This document shows, piece by piece, positions 10,913 to 23,230 of a DNA stretch of 64,000 bases (position 1 is the stretch's first letter; each line of letters begins with the position of its first letter). This stretch comes from Beverwykella pulmonaria (lineage: Eukaryota; Ascomycota; Dothideomycetes; Pleosporales; Melanommataceae). The translations under genes and the position numbers were made by a program. The stretch covers positions 645,538 to 709,537 of the forward strand of contig BCHH01000013.1 in the NCBI GenBank assembly GCA_001599595.1, in the 5' to 3' direction. The notes beneath the pieces were generated by a model. That model did not search any database and was not told the origin of the DNA. It was given only the letters and a program-made list of their open reading frames with translations.

Positions 10913-13900
10913 GTGCCAGACGTCACTAGTGACATTGACAATATCAACCCCAAAGTGCTGAATAGATTTGTAGCTTACCAAATGGAGGAATATCATTTAG
11001 GTGGACTTATTGACGGTGAGCTGTGGCAATGGTACATGGAGGATTTTGAAGACTGGACGGTGGCTGTTTGGGACAAGCTAGATAGCAACATTATTCAGGC
11101 TATCCGTGCATTCCTCCGCAAGAATGGCGTATGGGTCCCAATAGACAATAAGAAGATCTCAGTCAACATAAAACTTGTAGCTGGACAAGAGGATCCCTAC
11201 AAATAGGAGAAGGCAGACATCAAACACCAGAACAAGCATCACAGCGGCCTCAACCCATACTCAAGATATTACCATCTAGGAACAGACCTAAGCTCTCCCC
11301 AAGCCCAAAGCCCAATAGATTCTATCCCCAAGGACCTGTACCATACTTCACTACCTCCACAAGGATTCTCAGTCCCCAAGCCAACCAACCAGAATGTTCA
11401 ACCCAATAACAAGCTAAATCTACGCACGCCAGTAAATACTACCATACAACAAACCCAGACCCTCCTCCCTCAGCAACCTCAACTACAACTACAGTATTCC
11501 CAGCCTTACCAGGGACCACTCAGCTTATCAAGGCTACTCACAGAGTTGTCTAAGCTGTACACGGACAATATAAAGTTTGGCAGCAAAATGTTTGACGTCC
11601 TCAACTCCAAGTTGGATATATTCTATAATTCATGCAGGAAGATTAAAATCAGTCCTGACCAATACCACAACGCCTACTCCCTAATGCTGCGCAGTCATGC
11701 AAGCAGACTCTACTACAAACATTTGGCCAACAAAGGACTCACATTCACTAAGATAGAAGCACAAACAAGATCCTTCTTTAAGAATAAGGAGATAAACCAG
11801 GAATACTTGCAATTATAGCGTCAAACCACACTGCCTAATATCATCGCCAAGAACCCCAACAAACCACAAAGCAAATGCCTTCAGATACTATTCGACACAC
11901 TTCAGAAAGTTCAACCCGGTCTATCAGAGTCATACCAAACCAACCATAGTATCCAAGACCAATTACTAAGCGCTTGTCAATCTGTCCCAGAATGCAGCCT
12001 TGCCCTATATCAACCTGCTAAAACATACAAGGCTGTTTGCGCCCAACTAAGGAACTCAATAGGCACCACCATGCGCGCAAAGGAGACACAACAATCTAAC
12101 ACTTACCTCGCCCAAAACGCCCCTCAGAGCAACTTTAACAATAACACCACTGACTATTTCATCAACAACAACCCAAACCAATACCTAACCAACAGGAGAT
12201 ACGCCAATAATAGAGCATATAGCCGCGGACGTGGTCAAAGCAGATTCTGAGGCAGAGATAGATTTCAGAGCAGAACTGGATCCCAAAGCGCCTCACGCTC
12301 AAGCCAAGGCACCCAAACCAAGAAATGCTACATATGTGGTGCTAAAGGTTGCTGGTCAACTAAGCACACCCAGGAAGAACAATCAAAGGCATATACTCAA
12401 TTTCTCAACAGCGCTAAGAACTACAACAGCTATTCGCTTAATCTCAAAGGATATCAATGCTTCCTAACCAGCTATAAAGGTGTGGACGGTTTTGTCAAAC
12501 ACGAAATCAACAACACAGAACAACTGCTCATAGATATGCATATTGACGACCACAACAAAGGACAGGAACCTTATTCGCAATTCCTCACCTCTTTCAGCAA
12601 AATCAATGCTATCCAGACAGTCACTACCCTCAATCACCAATCTACATTCCATACTATTACAAAATTGGATATGTTCAACGATGCCAAGCCTCAGGAAGAC
12701 AGCTCAGTTTTTACCTTCAACAATCACTATTCAGATGCCAAGTTCCAAGGTATTATGCCTGATACCAGAGCTGCAGGAGTATCTACAGCGGGTGCACCTC
12801 AAGTCCAAGCTTTGCAAGCTATTGAACCGTCAATCAAGATTAATACATCAACCGCCAGCCAGCACAAGATCCAATTCAGGAAGGGAGACGCAACCTCACT
12901 TAGCACTGTCAATGTGTTGACCCCGTTTGGTAATATTGCATTCCAGGTCGTCGCCGCAAATACTCCATTCCTTCTCTGTCTCACCAACATGGACAAGCTA
13001 GGTCTAAAGCTGGATAACCTGGAGAACATGCTTATTTAAGGTGACAAGATGGTGCCTGTTGTTCACAAGTGGGGACACCCATGGCTCTTACTTCACCAAC
13101 CAGAACAGACAGTAGCCTGGTGCCACCTCACTAAGAAAGAATTACAACTACTACACCACAGATTCAGCCATCCCTCCGTGCCGCGACTCCTACAACTACT
13201 CCAACGTGCAGGTCACAAGGTTGAAGTTGAAGTTCTTAAATACCTAACTAAGGTTTGCCACCACTGCCAAATGCACCAAAGGTCTCCCAGTCAATTCAGA
13301 TTTAGCCTTAAAGATGACACTAATTTCAATCACACCATTGTGATTGATGTCTTCTTCATCAACAGAAGGGCAGTTCTCCATATTGTCAACGCTTCTACCG
13401 CTTTCCAAGCCGCAAGATTCCTAAAGGATATGTCAGCCAAATGCGCATAGGATACATTACGCATCTGCTGGATTAATGTTTACCTCAGACCTCCTAATGT
13501 TATTGCTTATGATAAAGGCACAAATTTCAGCTCCATGGAGTTTAGAAGCAACGCAAGAGCTATGTCAATTAATATCAAGGAAGTACCAGTAGAAGCGCAC
13601 AACAGCGTGGGTAAAGTGGAGAAATACCACAGACCACTACGACGAGCTTATACCATCATCTCTGAGGAGCTAAACAACGCTAGCCCAGAATCAATACTGC
13701 AGATAGCTGTCAAAGCAGTCAACGATACAGCAGGCCCAGACAGTGTGGTACCCACATTACTCGTTTTCGGCGCATATCCCCAAATAACTAACAAATCTCC
13801 ACCATCACCATCAACCTACAAGCGCACTGAAGCTATTCGCAAAGCCACAAAGGAGCTCCACCACCTACAAGCTAAACAGATAATCAATAACGCTCTCAGC

Positions 13901-15952
13901 ATGAGAAACGGCCCAAATGTGCTGGATACCCTCCAATTACCACTCCAGTCAGACGTCCGTGTTTAGAGAGAGAAAGGCAGTTAGACAGGACCATAGAAAC
14001 TTGTTGCTCATAAAGGCAATTATAAAGTCATCCAGCTTGGGCATGGACCTACCAAGTTCCAGACCACAGACGTCAAACCGTACAAAACAGATCCTGCAAA
14101 TAACAACATCTCAGCCCATAGAGAAATTGAGCAAGATGACAACGTTAAGACCAAACCTGAAGATAGCCGACAGGACGACACTATCCCAAATTCAAACAAT
14201 AACCCAATTGCAGCAGAGACCGCTATGCTAGTCTGTCGCGGCAGAGGCAGGCCAAAGGGATCTAAGAACAAGAAGAAAGCCGGACAGAACGTCGTGGATA
14301 TCAATTTTGACGATCAATTTATCGCTGCTATAACCAACAGAGACAAGACAATTACAATAGCATTTATAACTGCTAAGGAGACGTCAGATTACAAATTTGC
14401 ACTCAAGGCACGTCAGGACAGTCACATCAAGGCAACAGGACCCCCATTTGAAGCTGCTCAACGCACTGAAGTTGATAGCTTGATTGGAAGAGACGTCATC
14501 CAATTCATCAACATAAACGATCCTATCGTTGCTGACAATCACATCTTTGGGTCCCATATAGTCAATAAGGTAAAAGGGAAGACAACCAATTCGCCATATG
14601 AAAAGGTTCAACTAGTTATTCAAGGATATAATAATCTTGGGAAGGAATATATCCTCACGCAATCACCTACAATTCAACGTGCAAGCCAGCGTCTTATCCT
14701 TGCACTAGCACCTACCCTGTTAAAGATGGGATTTACCCTTTCACTCCGCGATATCACTCAAGCATATACGCAATCAGCAACCCCACTCACCCACCTTGTA
14801 TTTGCCCACCTTCCAAAGGAGATCGCCCACGAGTATCCTAACAGTACAATTATAAGGATCCTCAAGCCCTTGTATAGACTAGCAGAGGCCGGAACCCATT
14901 AGTATGTGACGTATTCAAAACACCACCAAGACAAGCTCTTCTTAGCCACATCAACGTATGACCCCTGCCTTCTTATTGCAACACCAAACAGACCATTCAG
15001 CATTATCAGGATGCAAACAGACGACACCCTGATCCTCGCAACCAATAAATTCTCAAAGCTTGAGGAAGACGAGCTAGTTAAGGCCAAATTAATAGCAAAG
15101 CCAAAGGAGAAGCTGACGCCAAATACTCCCCTGTTCTTCAATAGCTGCACCGTTTTAATTGACGACAGCGGAACAATGTATCTCCAGCAAAAAGACCAAG
15201 GCACTAAGCTTGCGCTTGTTGATAAGAAGCACGATACTCAAACTGTATACCAACAGCAGCGTGCTCAAGCTGCGTTCATCTCATCAATATGTCAACCAGA
15301 AGCTGCTTTTGATCTATCAACCACTGCGCAGACCCAGGAACCTAGCAATGACAATATCAAGGCCCTCAACAAACGTATTTCATGGCATATGGCAAATCTC
15401 AACCAAGGACTCCAGTATCTGCCTATTGAGATTGAATCAGCAAAGCTATTTGTGTTCATCAACAGCTCATTTGCAAACAACAAAGATTTGAGCTCCCAGC
15501 TAGGATATCTGATTGTTATTGCAAATGAAACCTCTAGAGAGAGCAAGTTCAATATTACTAGCAATATCATCCACTACAGCTCTACCAAAAGCAAAAGAGT
15601 GACCCAAGCAGTGCTTGCTTCAGAGGTCTATGGGATGGTAGCAGGAGTTGATATCACTATCGTTCTCGGCACAACACTCAAGATAATCACAGACCAATTG
15701 GAGATCCCCGAAATCCCGATCGTTGTATGCACCAATTCATATTCCCTTTACAAATGTCTTGTCAAACTCGGCACTACAAAGGAGAAACGACTCATGATTG
15801 ATATCATGGCTCTTCAACAGTCATATAAGCAACGTGAGCTCCAGGAGATCTGGTGGATCAACGGCAACGACAACCCAGCCAACGCATTTACCAAGGTTAT
15901 ACCAAACAACGCCCTCAAAGCCCTTGTCGACACGAACAAGCTCCGCATCTGA
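10913..15952 (+). pseudogene. Copia gag-pol with in-frame stops
   Basis: Open blocks are 10913-11206 and 11546-11818 (gag-like), 12482-13039 (retropepsin-like, with an Asp-Thr-Arg-Ala-Ala-Gly active-site block near residue 95), 13049-13450 and 13535-13966 (integrase: HH-CC zinc region with CHHCQMH, then the core), 14225-14902 (an AT-hook RGRGRPKGSK followed by RT) and 14906-15952 (RT end with QTDDTLIL, then RNase H). The QTDD form of the RT active site is usual in fungal copia elements. The stop at 14900-14902 is TAG where Trp is expected (GTHW). Breaks are single stops rather than large indels, as expected for light RIP. Confidence 0.85.
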
Positions 15953-16130
15953 ATTGATGGTTGGGTCAACCGTTTGAACAGTCAATCTAGTCAGTCACGT
16001 GTTTGATCCAATCAAAGTGGAGGGGAGTTCTCTTTACTTTCTAGCTCAATTGAGCGTCCGTTCGTTACATGTTTCTTTTCCTTATTTGATTGCAACTGGC
16101 AACGACAACGACAAAAGAAAGAGTTGCCAG

Positions 16131-16326
16131 TGTTGGAATATATATCGATGTGGTGATCACGTGGTGATGTCGTGATCACATGTTTATCACATGAGACACT
16201 AGCGACGCTTGGCGGCAAAGGGATGATACAACCTCCTGAGCCTCACCTCAGATAGACAGAGACACGAATCAATACTTTGCTTAGAACCCCCTTTGTTGCT
16301 ATTGCAATAGCCCTGTGAAACCAACA
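16131..16326 (+). repeat. 3' LTR of the copia element
   Basis: 196 bp, TGTTGG...CCAACA, followed by GTTTA (16327-16331). An A/G-rich run at about 16112-16123 upstream may be the polypurine tract, though it is not directly adjacent. Confidence 0.93.
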
Positions 16327-16331
16327 GTTTA
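16327..16331. repeat. Target-site duplication (right), GTTTA
   Basis: Exact match to 10131-10135. Confidence 0.9.
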
Positions 16332-18360
16332 TGTTATCTTGTTGTTTGTATTTGCTAATAAAATCTTTTATGCCATTGTAAACAAGCAGTAGGGTGATAA
16401 GGTTGGCAATACTAATGCTGCAAACCTCTTGACTAAGTGCTTGTGCAACTAACTTTAAAGGGTCTAAGTAGACAGCATCTATAATTTAATCCACCTCTAT
16501 TAGTTAAGAGGCACGTTTCTTCTTAGTAGTCTTTGGCAAGGATACTACTAGGTTAGGTAAGTTAATATCCTTAGGAAGCACATCCCACCTAATTGTAGCA
16601 GGAGTACTATCCTAACAGACATCCTGCGCATTAGGCATATTATAATTATTGCGTGATAATAATAGAACCACTAGACTTAGTGTTGTTTGAGATTTAGAAC
16701 AGCAAAGGCTAGGATGTGTCTTAAAATCCTCTAGTTCTTAGAGACGCTAAGCGTTCTTAGGTAGTAAAAGGCGTAATAGTGCTAGTTTCTTTGCTATCTA
16801 GGGATTACTACGCAGTAGGGCCTAGTTTGATCCTAAGTCCTTTGTCTAACTACAAGTTGCAGCATTTATAGAGGAGGTGCTAGATAGGATAAGGTGCTCC
16901 TAATTAGTGGCGTCTAACGCATATAGCTTTAGAATAGTGTCTAATTCTATGCTGTTAGAGAATTGTTGGTACTCCTCTTCTAAATCTACCACAGCCCTAC
17001 TAGGACAAAATAGCATAATTGTATTTGTAGTTCCTAGAGTCTAGGCGCAGGTTAACAGTGGCTTGCCCTAAGCAACTTGCTTAAATTTGTCTAGTTAAAG
17101 TATAAGCGCTAATTCTCCAAACTCTTTATTAGTAACATTAAAGAATTTACAACACTTGTCCTTAATCTAGCTAAGTAGAAAGCTTGTTAGTAGTGTGCCT
17201 TTAATCTCTCCAATGTCCTGTTGGAATGTCCTATAGTAATATTCCTATTAGCTATCTACTTGTGTAGAGAAAGCCTAGTGACGCAATTAGAACTAAAGCT
17301 ATTAAACACAGTTCTTGACAGTATAATTATCTGCTAGAGCGCCACACATAAGACATTAATAGTTATACTTGTAGCTGTTAACTCTTTGTGTTCCTCAATT
17401 AAAATCTACTGTTTGTAGCTTGCTAGTGCAATAGCTTCCATTATTGCAATAGTTTGACAGAGGCTCCTAGGTAAGGATCTTGCTTATAGCATAGGCAACG
17501 TTTAACAGCTTCTAGAAATACTTCTCAAGCAATAGATGCTAAGTTAGTAAAGTAAATTAATCTATAGTAAGGGTAAGTCCGCTAAGGCCCTTAATAATCT
17601 CCTCAACTTCAGGATCTACGTCTGCAGGCAGTAGTTCTTTAACAGACTTTCCTAGCTTAAATTCTTCTTCCACAAGAGTGCGCGCAAGTTCTCCTACTAA
17701 GTGCGTTGTATCCTGTTAAGTATAACAGTAGGCCACTTCAGCCCAGATTGCATTAGCGCGACAACAAGCAGGGGTACTGTTGGTGATGCTTCACCATTGC
17801 ACAGCTATCTTCTCAACAAATTGGCTAATCTTGTCAAAGTTGAAGGTAGGGATGCTGTCTCCAACTAGACAATCTAGTTTAGGCATGTAGAACATAATTA
17901 AATCTTGATTATTTTGGCTTAGCCCCTTAAAGAAGTAGTATCCTTTTTTAGACTCGCTAACTTGTTAGTAGGAGATACATGCCGTAATTACGTTAAGAAA
18001 CTCTGTGTAATAACTTGTGTAGTCAGGAGGGTTAGTGTTGCACCTGTTAACAAATACATCTAGGAATGCTTAGGTGCCAGCAACCTAATTGTAGTCCTCA
18101 GCAGCATAGTGCTTTGTTAGGCGTGCCTAGAGGCCTGTCCAGTCCCCAGCCTTATACTTAGGCATCTTCCTAATAAACCTCTTATAGGCAGGTTTGCAGA
18201 AGTTAAGGATAGACACACATTACTAAGAGTTAGACCACTAGGCTAAGCCAGCGTGTTAATTGTACTTCTCTAGGAATTAAGTAATATCCTTGCTATTAAA
18301 TTAAAACTCAGGATGGCAGTAAGCATAAAATAGAATTGGACGTTTAGTCATAGTAATAGG
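16332..18360 (-). mobile_element. Old Ty3/gypsy relic, piece 1: gag, heavily RIPped
   Basis: On the minus strand a single frame starts at an ATG near 18351 (MTKRPILFYAYC...) and runs about 2 kb. Every stop met is TAG or TAA at a likely Gln/Trp codon. The first 200 residues have the alpha-helical look of a gag capsid. The frame continues into 10135-10002 when the copia element is removed. I could not name the gag family beyond gypsy-like; the assignment rests mainly on the RT of piece 3. Confidence 0.65.
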
Positions 18361-19018
18361 TGCGTATGCTAGTAACGCAGATTAACTAACTAATAGAAAG
18401 GGTTTGCTAATTAAGTCCTAGCTGCTCACCCTGTCACTAGAACTAGTAGCAGATAGAGGTGTTATTATTTTCTTTAATAGTAATGCCAGCTCCTTAGAGG
18501 ACATAGGTAGTAGTCAAAGGAAACGCAGTAAGGCACCTAGCAACGTAATAGTTAGGTGCTGTTTGTTAGTAATTAGTATAACAGTTAGACAGAAAAGAAA
18601 CGTTATGCTCAACTTTAGAGCAAGAACAAATAGTTAACAATAGACTAAATTGCTTGATTCCTTTAATCCTGTTAATAGTTTGTCTAGTTTATATTTTTCT
18701 AGTTCCTTAGTTACTTAGTTAGATAGATAACTCTCCCTTGCAGTCAATTCTAGTCCTGTAGCAACTTGCCTATTAGTATACTAGATCTGTAGAAAGGCTG
18801 CTTGGCTTAGGTAATCTGTAACAGATGTTGCAAGAGGAAGACAGGGAGTAGTCTAGGATTTAGCTGCTTTCCTTCAAGCTAGACTGCCCAATTAGAGTAG
18901 CTGCTACTTTGCTTTTTCAAACGTCAATTTTTTAGGGTCTCTGCAATCCCCGCGTGTACAAAGCTAGTAATTATTTGTTTGTTTGTTTGTTTTTGTTGTA
19001 TTGTTGTATTGTTAGTTA
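18361..19018. other. Leader of the old gypsy relic, AT-rich, no gene
   Basis: RIP-like AT-rich DNA upstream (in minus orientation) of the relic gag. It contains a TTTG microsatellite at about 18974-18993. I could not find the 5' LTR of the relic. Confidence 0.4.
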
Positions 19019-19218
19019 TGTAATGAGGTAGGCGCCCTGCCCACTAAGCCAATACTACGTGACTTCCCCACTTGACCAAAAGGTACGCACAAGAATACTT
19101 GAACCAAGTATTCCTTGTGTAGTATAATATATATAGTGTTGGGGCTAAGTGTCTGCGCCTTCGCCGCCATAAGCGAGTAGCCACGTGTCCCTTTTCCTAC
19201 CACGTGCTAGTCGTTACA
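19019..19218. repeat. Solo LTR, 200 bp, with AGTTA target duplication
   Basis: The segment begins TGTAA and ends TTACA and is flanked by AGTTA at 19014-19018 and 19219-19223. Composition is balanced and not RIP-like, unlike the DNA to its left. It resembles neither LTR pair in the island except at its ends. A single LTR with a perfect duplication is what recombination between two LTRs leaves behind. Confidence 0.8.
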
Positions 19219-19223
19219 AGTTA

Positions 19224-19942
19224 TGTTAGTTTCGTTAGTTTGTTTAGTTGTTTAATTGTTGGATTCATCTCATTCAGCGCATTGCGTTATCGTCCACTAT
19301 ACACATTAGCAGACTGTTAAGCCCTATAGGCTTCGCCAAATTTGCAGTAGAGGAAAGGTGTGTGTAAAAGAAATATCTATCACACAGGGGTAGGAGGGCG
19401 ACTCGCAGCCATGCGATGTCTGAAGCAGCAATGCACTAGAAGAGGAAGAATCATCACCGTGGAGGTCTGGCAGTAGACTATTTGCAATTTCGTTGTATCT
19501 AGCTACCAAATCAAATAAAAGAAAAAGCAGTGATGAAAGATATATGAAATATTCGTGGTCTTGTTGGGTTGAGTTTCGTGTTGGTGCTCATTTGATTCAA
19601 TGTCATTGGGTGTGGTGTTCAGATACCCATATATATGCCGCATTGATTGATGACGAAGCAAGCAGCTGACAAAGAAAACAAGACCCATTCCCTGCACCAT
19701 ACATTCAAGCCTTCAACCCATGCCAGTGGTATATTCGCGCAAAGTAGCACTTTGCTACGGCGCAATATGAGTGCATTCTGTCCAATACCACGACTAATAC
19801 CCGTCCATCTGACGCTTTGTCTACTTGGGGGTTATGGAAATACTATTTCCTAAACCCCCATATAGCCCTTACATCTGACACTTTGATACGAATACAGAAG
19901 TCTGCTCGCTGCTATCACAAACCCTCTTTATACTATATATAC
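19224..19942. other. Transition from transposon island to genes, no gene seen
   Basis: The first 50 bp are still T-rich; beyond about 19,260 composition becomes normal. Short open frames here have no coding character. The last part is the 3' flank of the coiled-coil/vWA gene. Confidence 0.5.
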
Positions 19943-22513
19943 TTATGAACCACTAAAGAAGGACGATCTTGTCTTTCTGGTTCTATTCTTCTTCAGCTTG
20001 GCTGCAGGCCTTTGGCCGGAGCTTGGCACCGAGGAAGCTTGAGACGAAGGACGAACGATTGGAGACGAAGGAGGAACGATTGGAGACGAAGAGGGAACGA
20101 TAGGAGACGAAGGGGGAACGATTGCAGAGGGAACGATTGAAGCCAAAGAAGGAACAATCGAAAACTGGTGACTCGGTCGCGGGCTTTCCTTCCCAGAGTT
20201 TTGGGATCTTGGCTCGTATCCTCCTAGTCCATGCGATAGAGGATCAACATCCGACCCCCAGAAAACTGCACCCCCCGCCGGTGTCGTGATCTTGGTGAAT
20301 TCTTTATTAATGACCGAGCTTCCAAATTGAACCACATATATTGGGATAAATTGTGTGGCAAGCTCGGCGTAGATATGGTAGTGGCTTGGAAAGAAACCGC
20401 TATCTCCAAGCATTATCAATCTGCACTCATATCTCGGTGGAAGGCCATGAATCATGGTATATGCCTCAACGATCATCGCGTCATGGCGTTCGAAGCTTGT
20501 TCCAAGCGGAATTTGGTCCAGTAATATCTCAGTGCCAGTGGTGATGGTTTCGAAAGGCTGTAATACCTCTATGAGTACTGGACCTTCTTTGTGACCATGG
20601 CAAATCACAGCGATCTTGGCGGAAGGATTTCGTGTTCTGATGGCACTGACGATCCTTTTATATAGAGAGATCATGGCCGAATAATCACTACCGACACTAG
20701 AGCTGAGATCAATGCTAAAGAGAACCGCTTCGTTCCATGGACTCTGCTTTCCCTGAGGCACTTTATGCCGAGCGTGCCATGGGGCCTTAGCATCACCTTC
20801 TGCTGCTCGCTGCTGGATTTCCTTCTCATGCTGGAGATGCAGGTTTTGAAGTTGTTCATCGTAATAGGCTGATAGCCTTGCCTTTTCGGTGTTTATATCC
20901 TCGCGATCACGATTTCCCATTTCTTTCAGCTCACTGATTTGATGAGTTGCTGTCTCCAAAGCCCGCTGTAGCCCGTCGACCTCTTCATTGCGTTTGTTTT
21001 GATTGGTCCGCTCTCTTTTTTCTAGGTCATCAACAAGGCTAAGCAGACTCTCGTATTCTACCTTGCGCTTCAACTGCTCTTTGTCTCTCTCCTCGCGATC
21101 ACGTTCCCTCAGTTGCTTAAGGTGAGTTACCTCGCCCAATGACCTGTCCAAAGCCGCCTGAACCCGACCAAGCTCCGCCTCATGCCTGATTGCCTCCTTC
21201 GTGACAATCTCACAGCTTTCGGTCTCCAATCGTCTGAGATCTTCTTTCGCGGTGTCTAGTTCTTTTTCGAGGTCTCTGCAATGATTCGAACGAGAGAAGA
21301 TCGCGCGTTCGAGCGTTTCTATCTCTACGCGACTTTCTGTTAACTCTTTTTGTTTGCTACCCAGCTGTTGGAGAGTGTTGCGATGATCCAAGACGGCACC
21401 ATCCTGGACACAATTGATAGCCGCGTCCGATATAATTACTACTCGCATGAAAACATTCCAAAATCTTCTCATCCAAATCTCCATGTCATTTTCCGAATCT
21501 TCGGGCGCGAGGAAGTAGGTCGAAGTTTCTTCCAGGGCGCGTGTGTATTTCTTGTTGAATACTTCTTTGTCGATTTCTTGATCCCAAACCCAGAGAGACG
21601 TTGAAGAAGACATTCTGTCTGTCTCAAAGTCTTCCAAAGCCTTTTTAAGACTCTCAGTGACCTGGATGATTTCAGCTTTTTTGATCTCATGTTCTGACAA
21701 CTGGGATCGCAGCTCAGACACCAAGGCAAGGTGCTTGAGCTCATCGGAATGTTTTGTCTCTGTTATGTCGTATATCGACTCCCGGAGCACTTTGTTCTCA
21801 TCCAGAGCGCCTCGGAGTTCATTTGTCCGAGTCTCAAGCTCGTCCTCTTTATCCGCAAGTGCCTTCCGGGTGGCACGTAGATTGTCTTCCTTTTCGTTGG
21901 TCTGGAGCACATGGTTGGCAACGAGTTCCTGCAGTTTCGAAACCACCTCCGAAACTCGTGACTCTGCGTTGATTCTCATGGCCGTCGTTTCTTCGAGTTT
22001 GATGGAGAGGTCTTCAAACTCGGCTCTAAGTGCAGTCAAAGCACACTTGAGAATCTGAATATTCTCTTCAAGTTCAAGGTTACGCGCAGTTGACTCGGTC
22101 AAGCTCCGAAGAGAATCGCGAATCTCCGATTGCGATGCCTGAAGGGCATGCTTTGCTTCCAGTAACTCTTCCTCGAGTTTCACTTTCGACTCCTCCAAGG
22201 CCTGCGCCCTTGCCAAAGAATCGGTAAGGCTATGCTCCGTTCCCCTATGGCCCTTCTTTTCCGTAGCTACGAGTGAACATAAAGTGATCACCTCACGCTC
22301 TAGCTTTTGGATGTGGGTGTGCATCGCAGTATTGTCCGCAGATATCTTTGCTGCAGCATCCGGAGAGGGTGTTGGGGCCTGTTGGGGTGGAGCTGCAACA
22401 CGCATCTGGAGCTGAGGGTCCAGACTGAGGGGAACATTGTCATCTTTTCTCTTTCGCAATTTCTTCGAACGGACATGGGGTGTGGCCTTGGATGCAAGAG
22501 TCGTGCTGTCCAT
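19943..22513 (-). CDS. Coiled-coil protein with C-terminal von Willebrand factor A-like domain
   Basis: The single open frame gives 856 residues from the ATG at 22513. The frame stays open upstream to 22672 but without an earlier ATG. Residues about 65-590 are Glu/Lys/Leu-rich heptad sequence, a long coiled coil. From about 597 a folded domain follows with FSIDLSSSVGS, matching the DxSxS metal-site motif of vWA domains (Asp about 601), and ends near 760 (TPAGGAVFWGSD). The tail holds an IVPPSSP-type tandem repeat (about 790-830) and a basic end. vWA domains bind protein ligands through a metal ion; coiled coils oligomerise, so a scaffold role is plausible. It is divergently paired with an AAA+ ATPase gene 717 bp away. 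vWA proteins often work with AAA+ ATPases (MoxR/vWA), so the pairing is suggestive, not proof. Confidence 0.7.
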   Translation of the reverse strand: MDSTTLASKATPHVRSKKLRKRKDDNVPLSLDPQLQMRVAAPPQQAPTPSPDAAAKISADNTAMHTHIQKLEREVITLCSLVATEKKGHRGTEHSLTDSLARAQALEESKVKLEEELLEAKHALQASQSEIRDSLRSLTESTARNLELEENIQILKCALTALRAEFEDLSIKLEETTAMRINAESRVSEVVSKLQELVANHVLQTNEKEDNLRATRKALADKEDELETRTNELRGALDENKVLRESIYDITETKHSDELKHLALVSELRSQLSEHEIKKAEIIQVTESLKKALEDFETDRMSSSTSLWVWDQEIDKEVFNKKYTRALEETSTYFLAPEDSENDMEIWMRRFWNVFMRVVIISDAAINCVQDGAVLDHRNTLQQLGSKQKELTESRVEIETLERAIFSRSNHCRDLEKELDTAKEDLRRLETESCEIVTKEAIRHEAELGRVQAALDRSLGEVTHLKQLRERDREERDKEQLKRKVEYESLLSLVDDLEKRERTNQNKRNEEVDGLQRALETATHQISELKEMGNRDREDINTEKARLSAYYDEQLQNLHLQHEKEIQQRAAEGDAKAPWHARHKVPQGKQSPWNEAVLFSIDLSSSVGSDYSAMISLYKRIVSAIRTRNPSAKIAVICHGHKEGPVLIEVLQPFETITTGTEILLDQIPLGTSFERHDAMIVEAYTMIHGLPPRYECRLIMLGDSGFFPSHYHIYAELATQFIPIYVVQFGSSVINKEFTKITTPAGGAVFWGSDVDPLSHGLGGYEPRSQNSGKESPRPSHQFSIVPSLASIVPSAIVPPSSPIVPSSSPIVPPSSPIVRPSSQASSVPSSGQRPAAKLKKNRTRKTRSSFFSGS
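20049..20150 (-). repeat. Coding tandem repeat, 24-bp unit
   Basis: Roughly four imperfect 24-bp units (ACGATTGGAGACGAAGGAGG-like) encode the eight-residue repeat Ser-Pro-Ile-Val-Pro-Pro-Ser-Ser in the tail of the vWA protein. Confidence 0.8.
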
Positions 22514-23230
22514 TTTGGAAGAGCGAGTAAATGAACGAAGTTTGAAACGTGGAAGAAGAAAGACTTTCGTGTGAAGGCTGAGAATCGTCGTGATGGCGGT
22601 CGAGAACGTGGGAAAGAGGAACCGCACTTTGACCACAATGCGGACCGAGACGAGTTCACCGGGCCGTGACAAGAAGCTACATGCGATTGCGTGATCAAAA
22701 AATAGATAAAAGTTAAATTCGGTCCGTGGGGGCTCCAGATCGTAGCCGTAACAGGCTCAGTGGGTCCACGTGTCGGCCTCTCAAGTCCGCCTTCGGCTTA
22801 GTTATCAGAAGGATTGCCTTCCGTGCCCTTGATCTGCTCTTCCCCATTGCGGCGGTCCTTCGATCGAGGCTGAACATTGCATGCAAAGTTCTTGCTTGCT
22901 GGTTGGCTCGATGGAACATTGAAACGCGCAGTGTGGCTGGGGTGTAGCGAAAATTGTATCGTCCTGTGCATTTGGAATGCGTCCGCGGCAATATCCGACC
23001 CCAAAAGAACGCGAGCTGGAGTTACCGAGCCACAAATTGCCGGAAAGGGAGAAGGCAACCGAGAACACCTCGAACGATCCAGGAGGCTACTTGCAAGGCG
23101 GATTCGGTGTATCGGCCTTGTTTCTGGCGAGGATAGGCGTATCTTGTTACATTGAATAATTGCCGTGGGTCAGTCCGTCTATTCAATCCGAGCAGGTATC
23201 GTTCTCTTCAGAGACAGATTTTCGAAGACG
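22514..23230. promoter_or_regulatory. Shared upstream region of the divergent vWA / AAA+ pair
   Basis: 717 bp separate the two start codons. No TATA box or clear operator was recognised. The location alone implies both promoters lie here. Confidence 0.45.

Larger units (their letters stand above)
10136..16326 (+). mobile_element. Complete Ty1/copia LTR retrotransposon (contains an assembly gap)
   Basis: The LTRs begin TGTTGG and end CCAACA, and the element is flanked by GTTTA. In plus orientation it carries gag-like, retropepsin, integrase, RT and RNase H regions in the copia order (integrase before RT). The two LTRs differ at only two visible bases once the gap artefact is removed, so this is probably the youngest complete insertion. 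The coding frame is still broken by several TAG/TAA stops. Confidence 0.92.

Noticed and set aside
1..19220. CRISPR array or bacterial-type mobile island
   Set aside because: No regularly spaced repeats; all repeats are LTRs or short tandem units in a fungal retrotransposon island.
22514..22672. N-terminal extension of the vWA/coiled-coil frame
   Set aside because: The frame is open but has no ATG; 22672 is a TTG. The ATG at 22513 is preferred.
23165..23230. Earlier start for the AAA+ ATPase gene
   Set aside because: Position 23165 is GTG. The ATG at 23231 is the first ATG in the frame.
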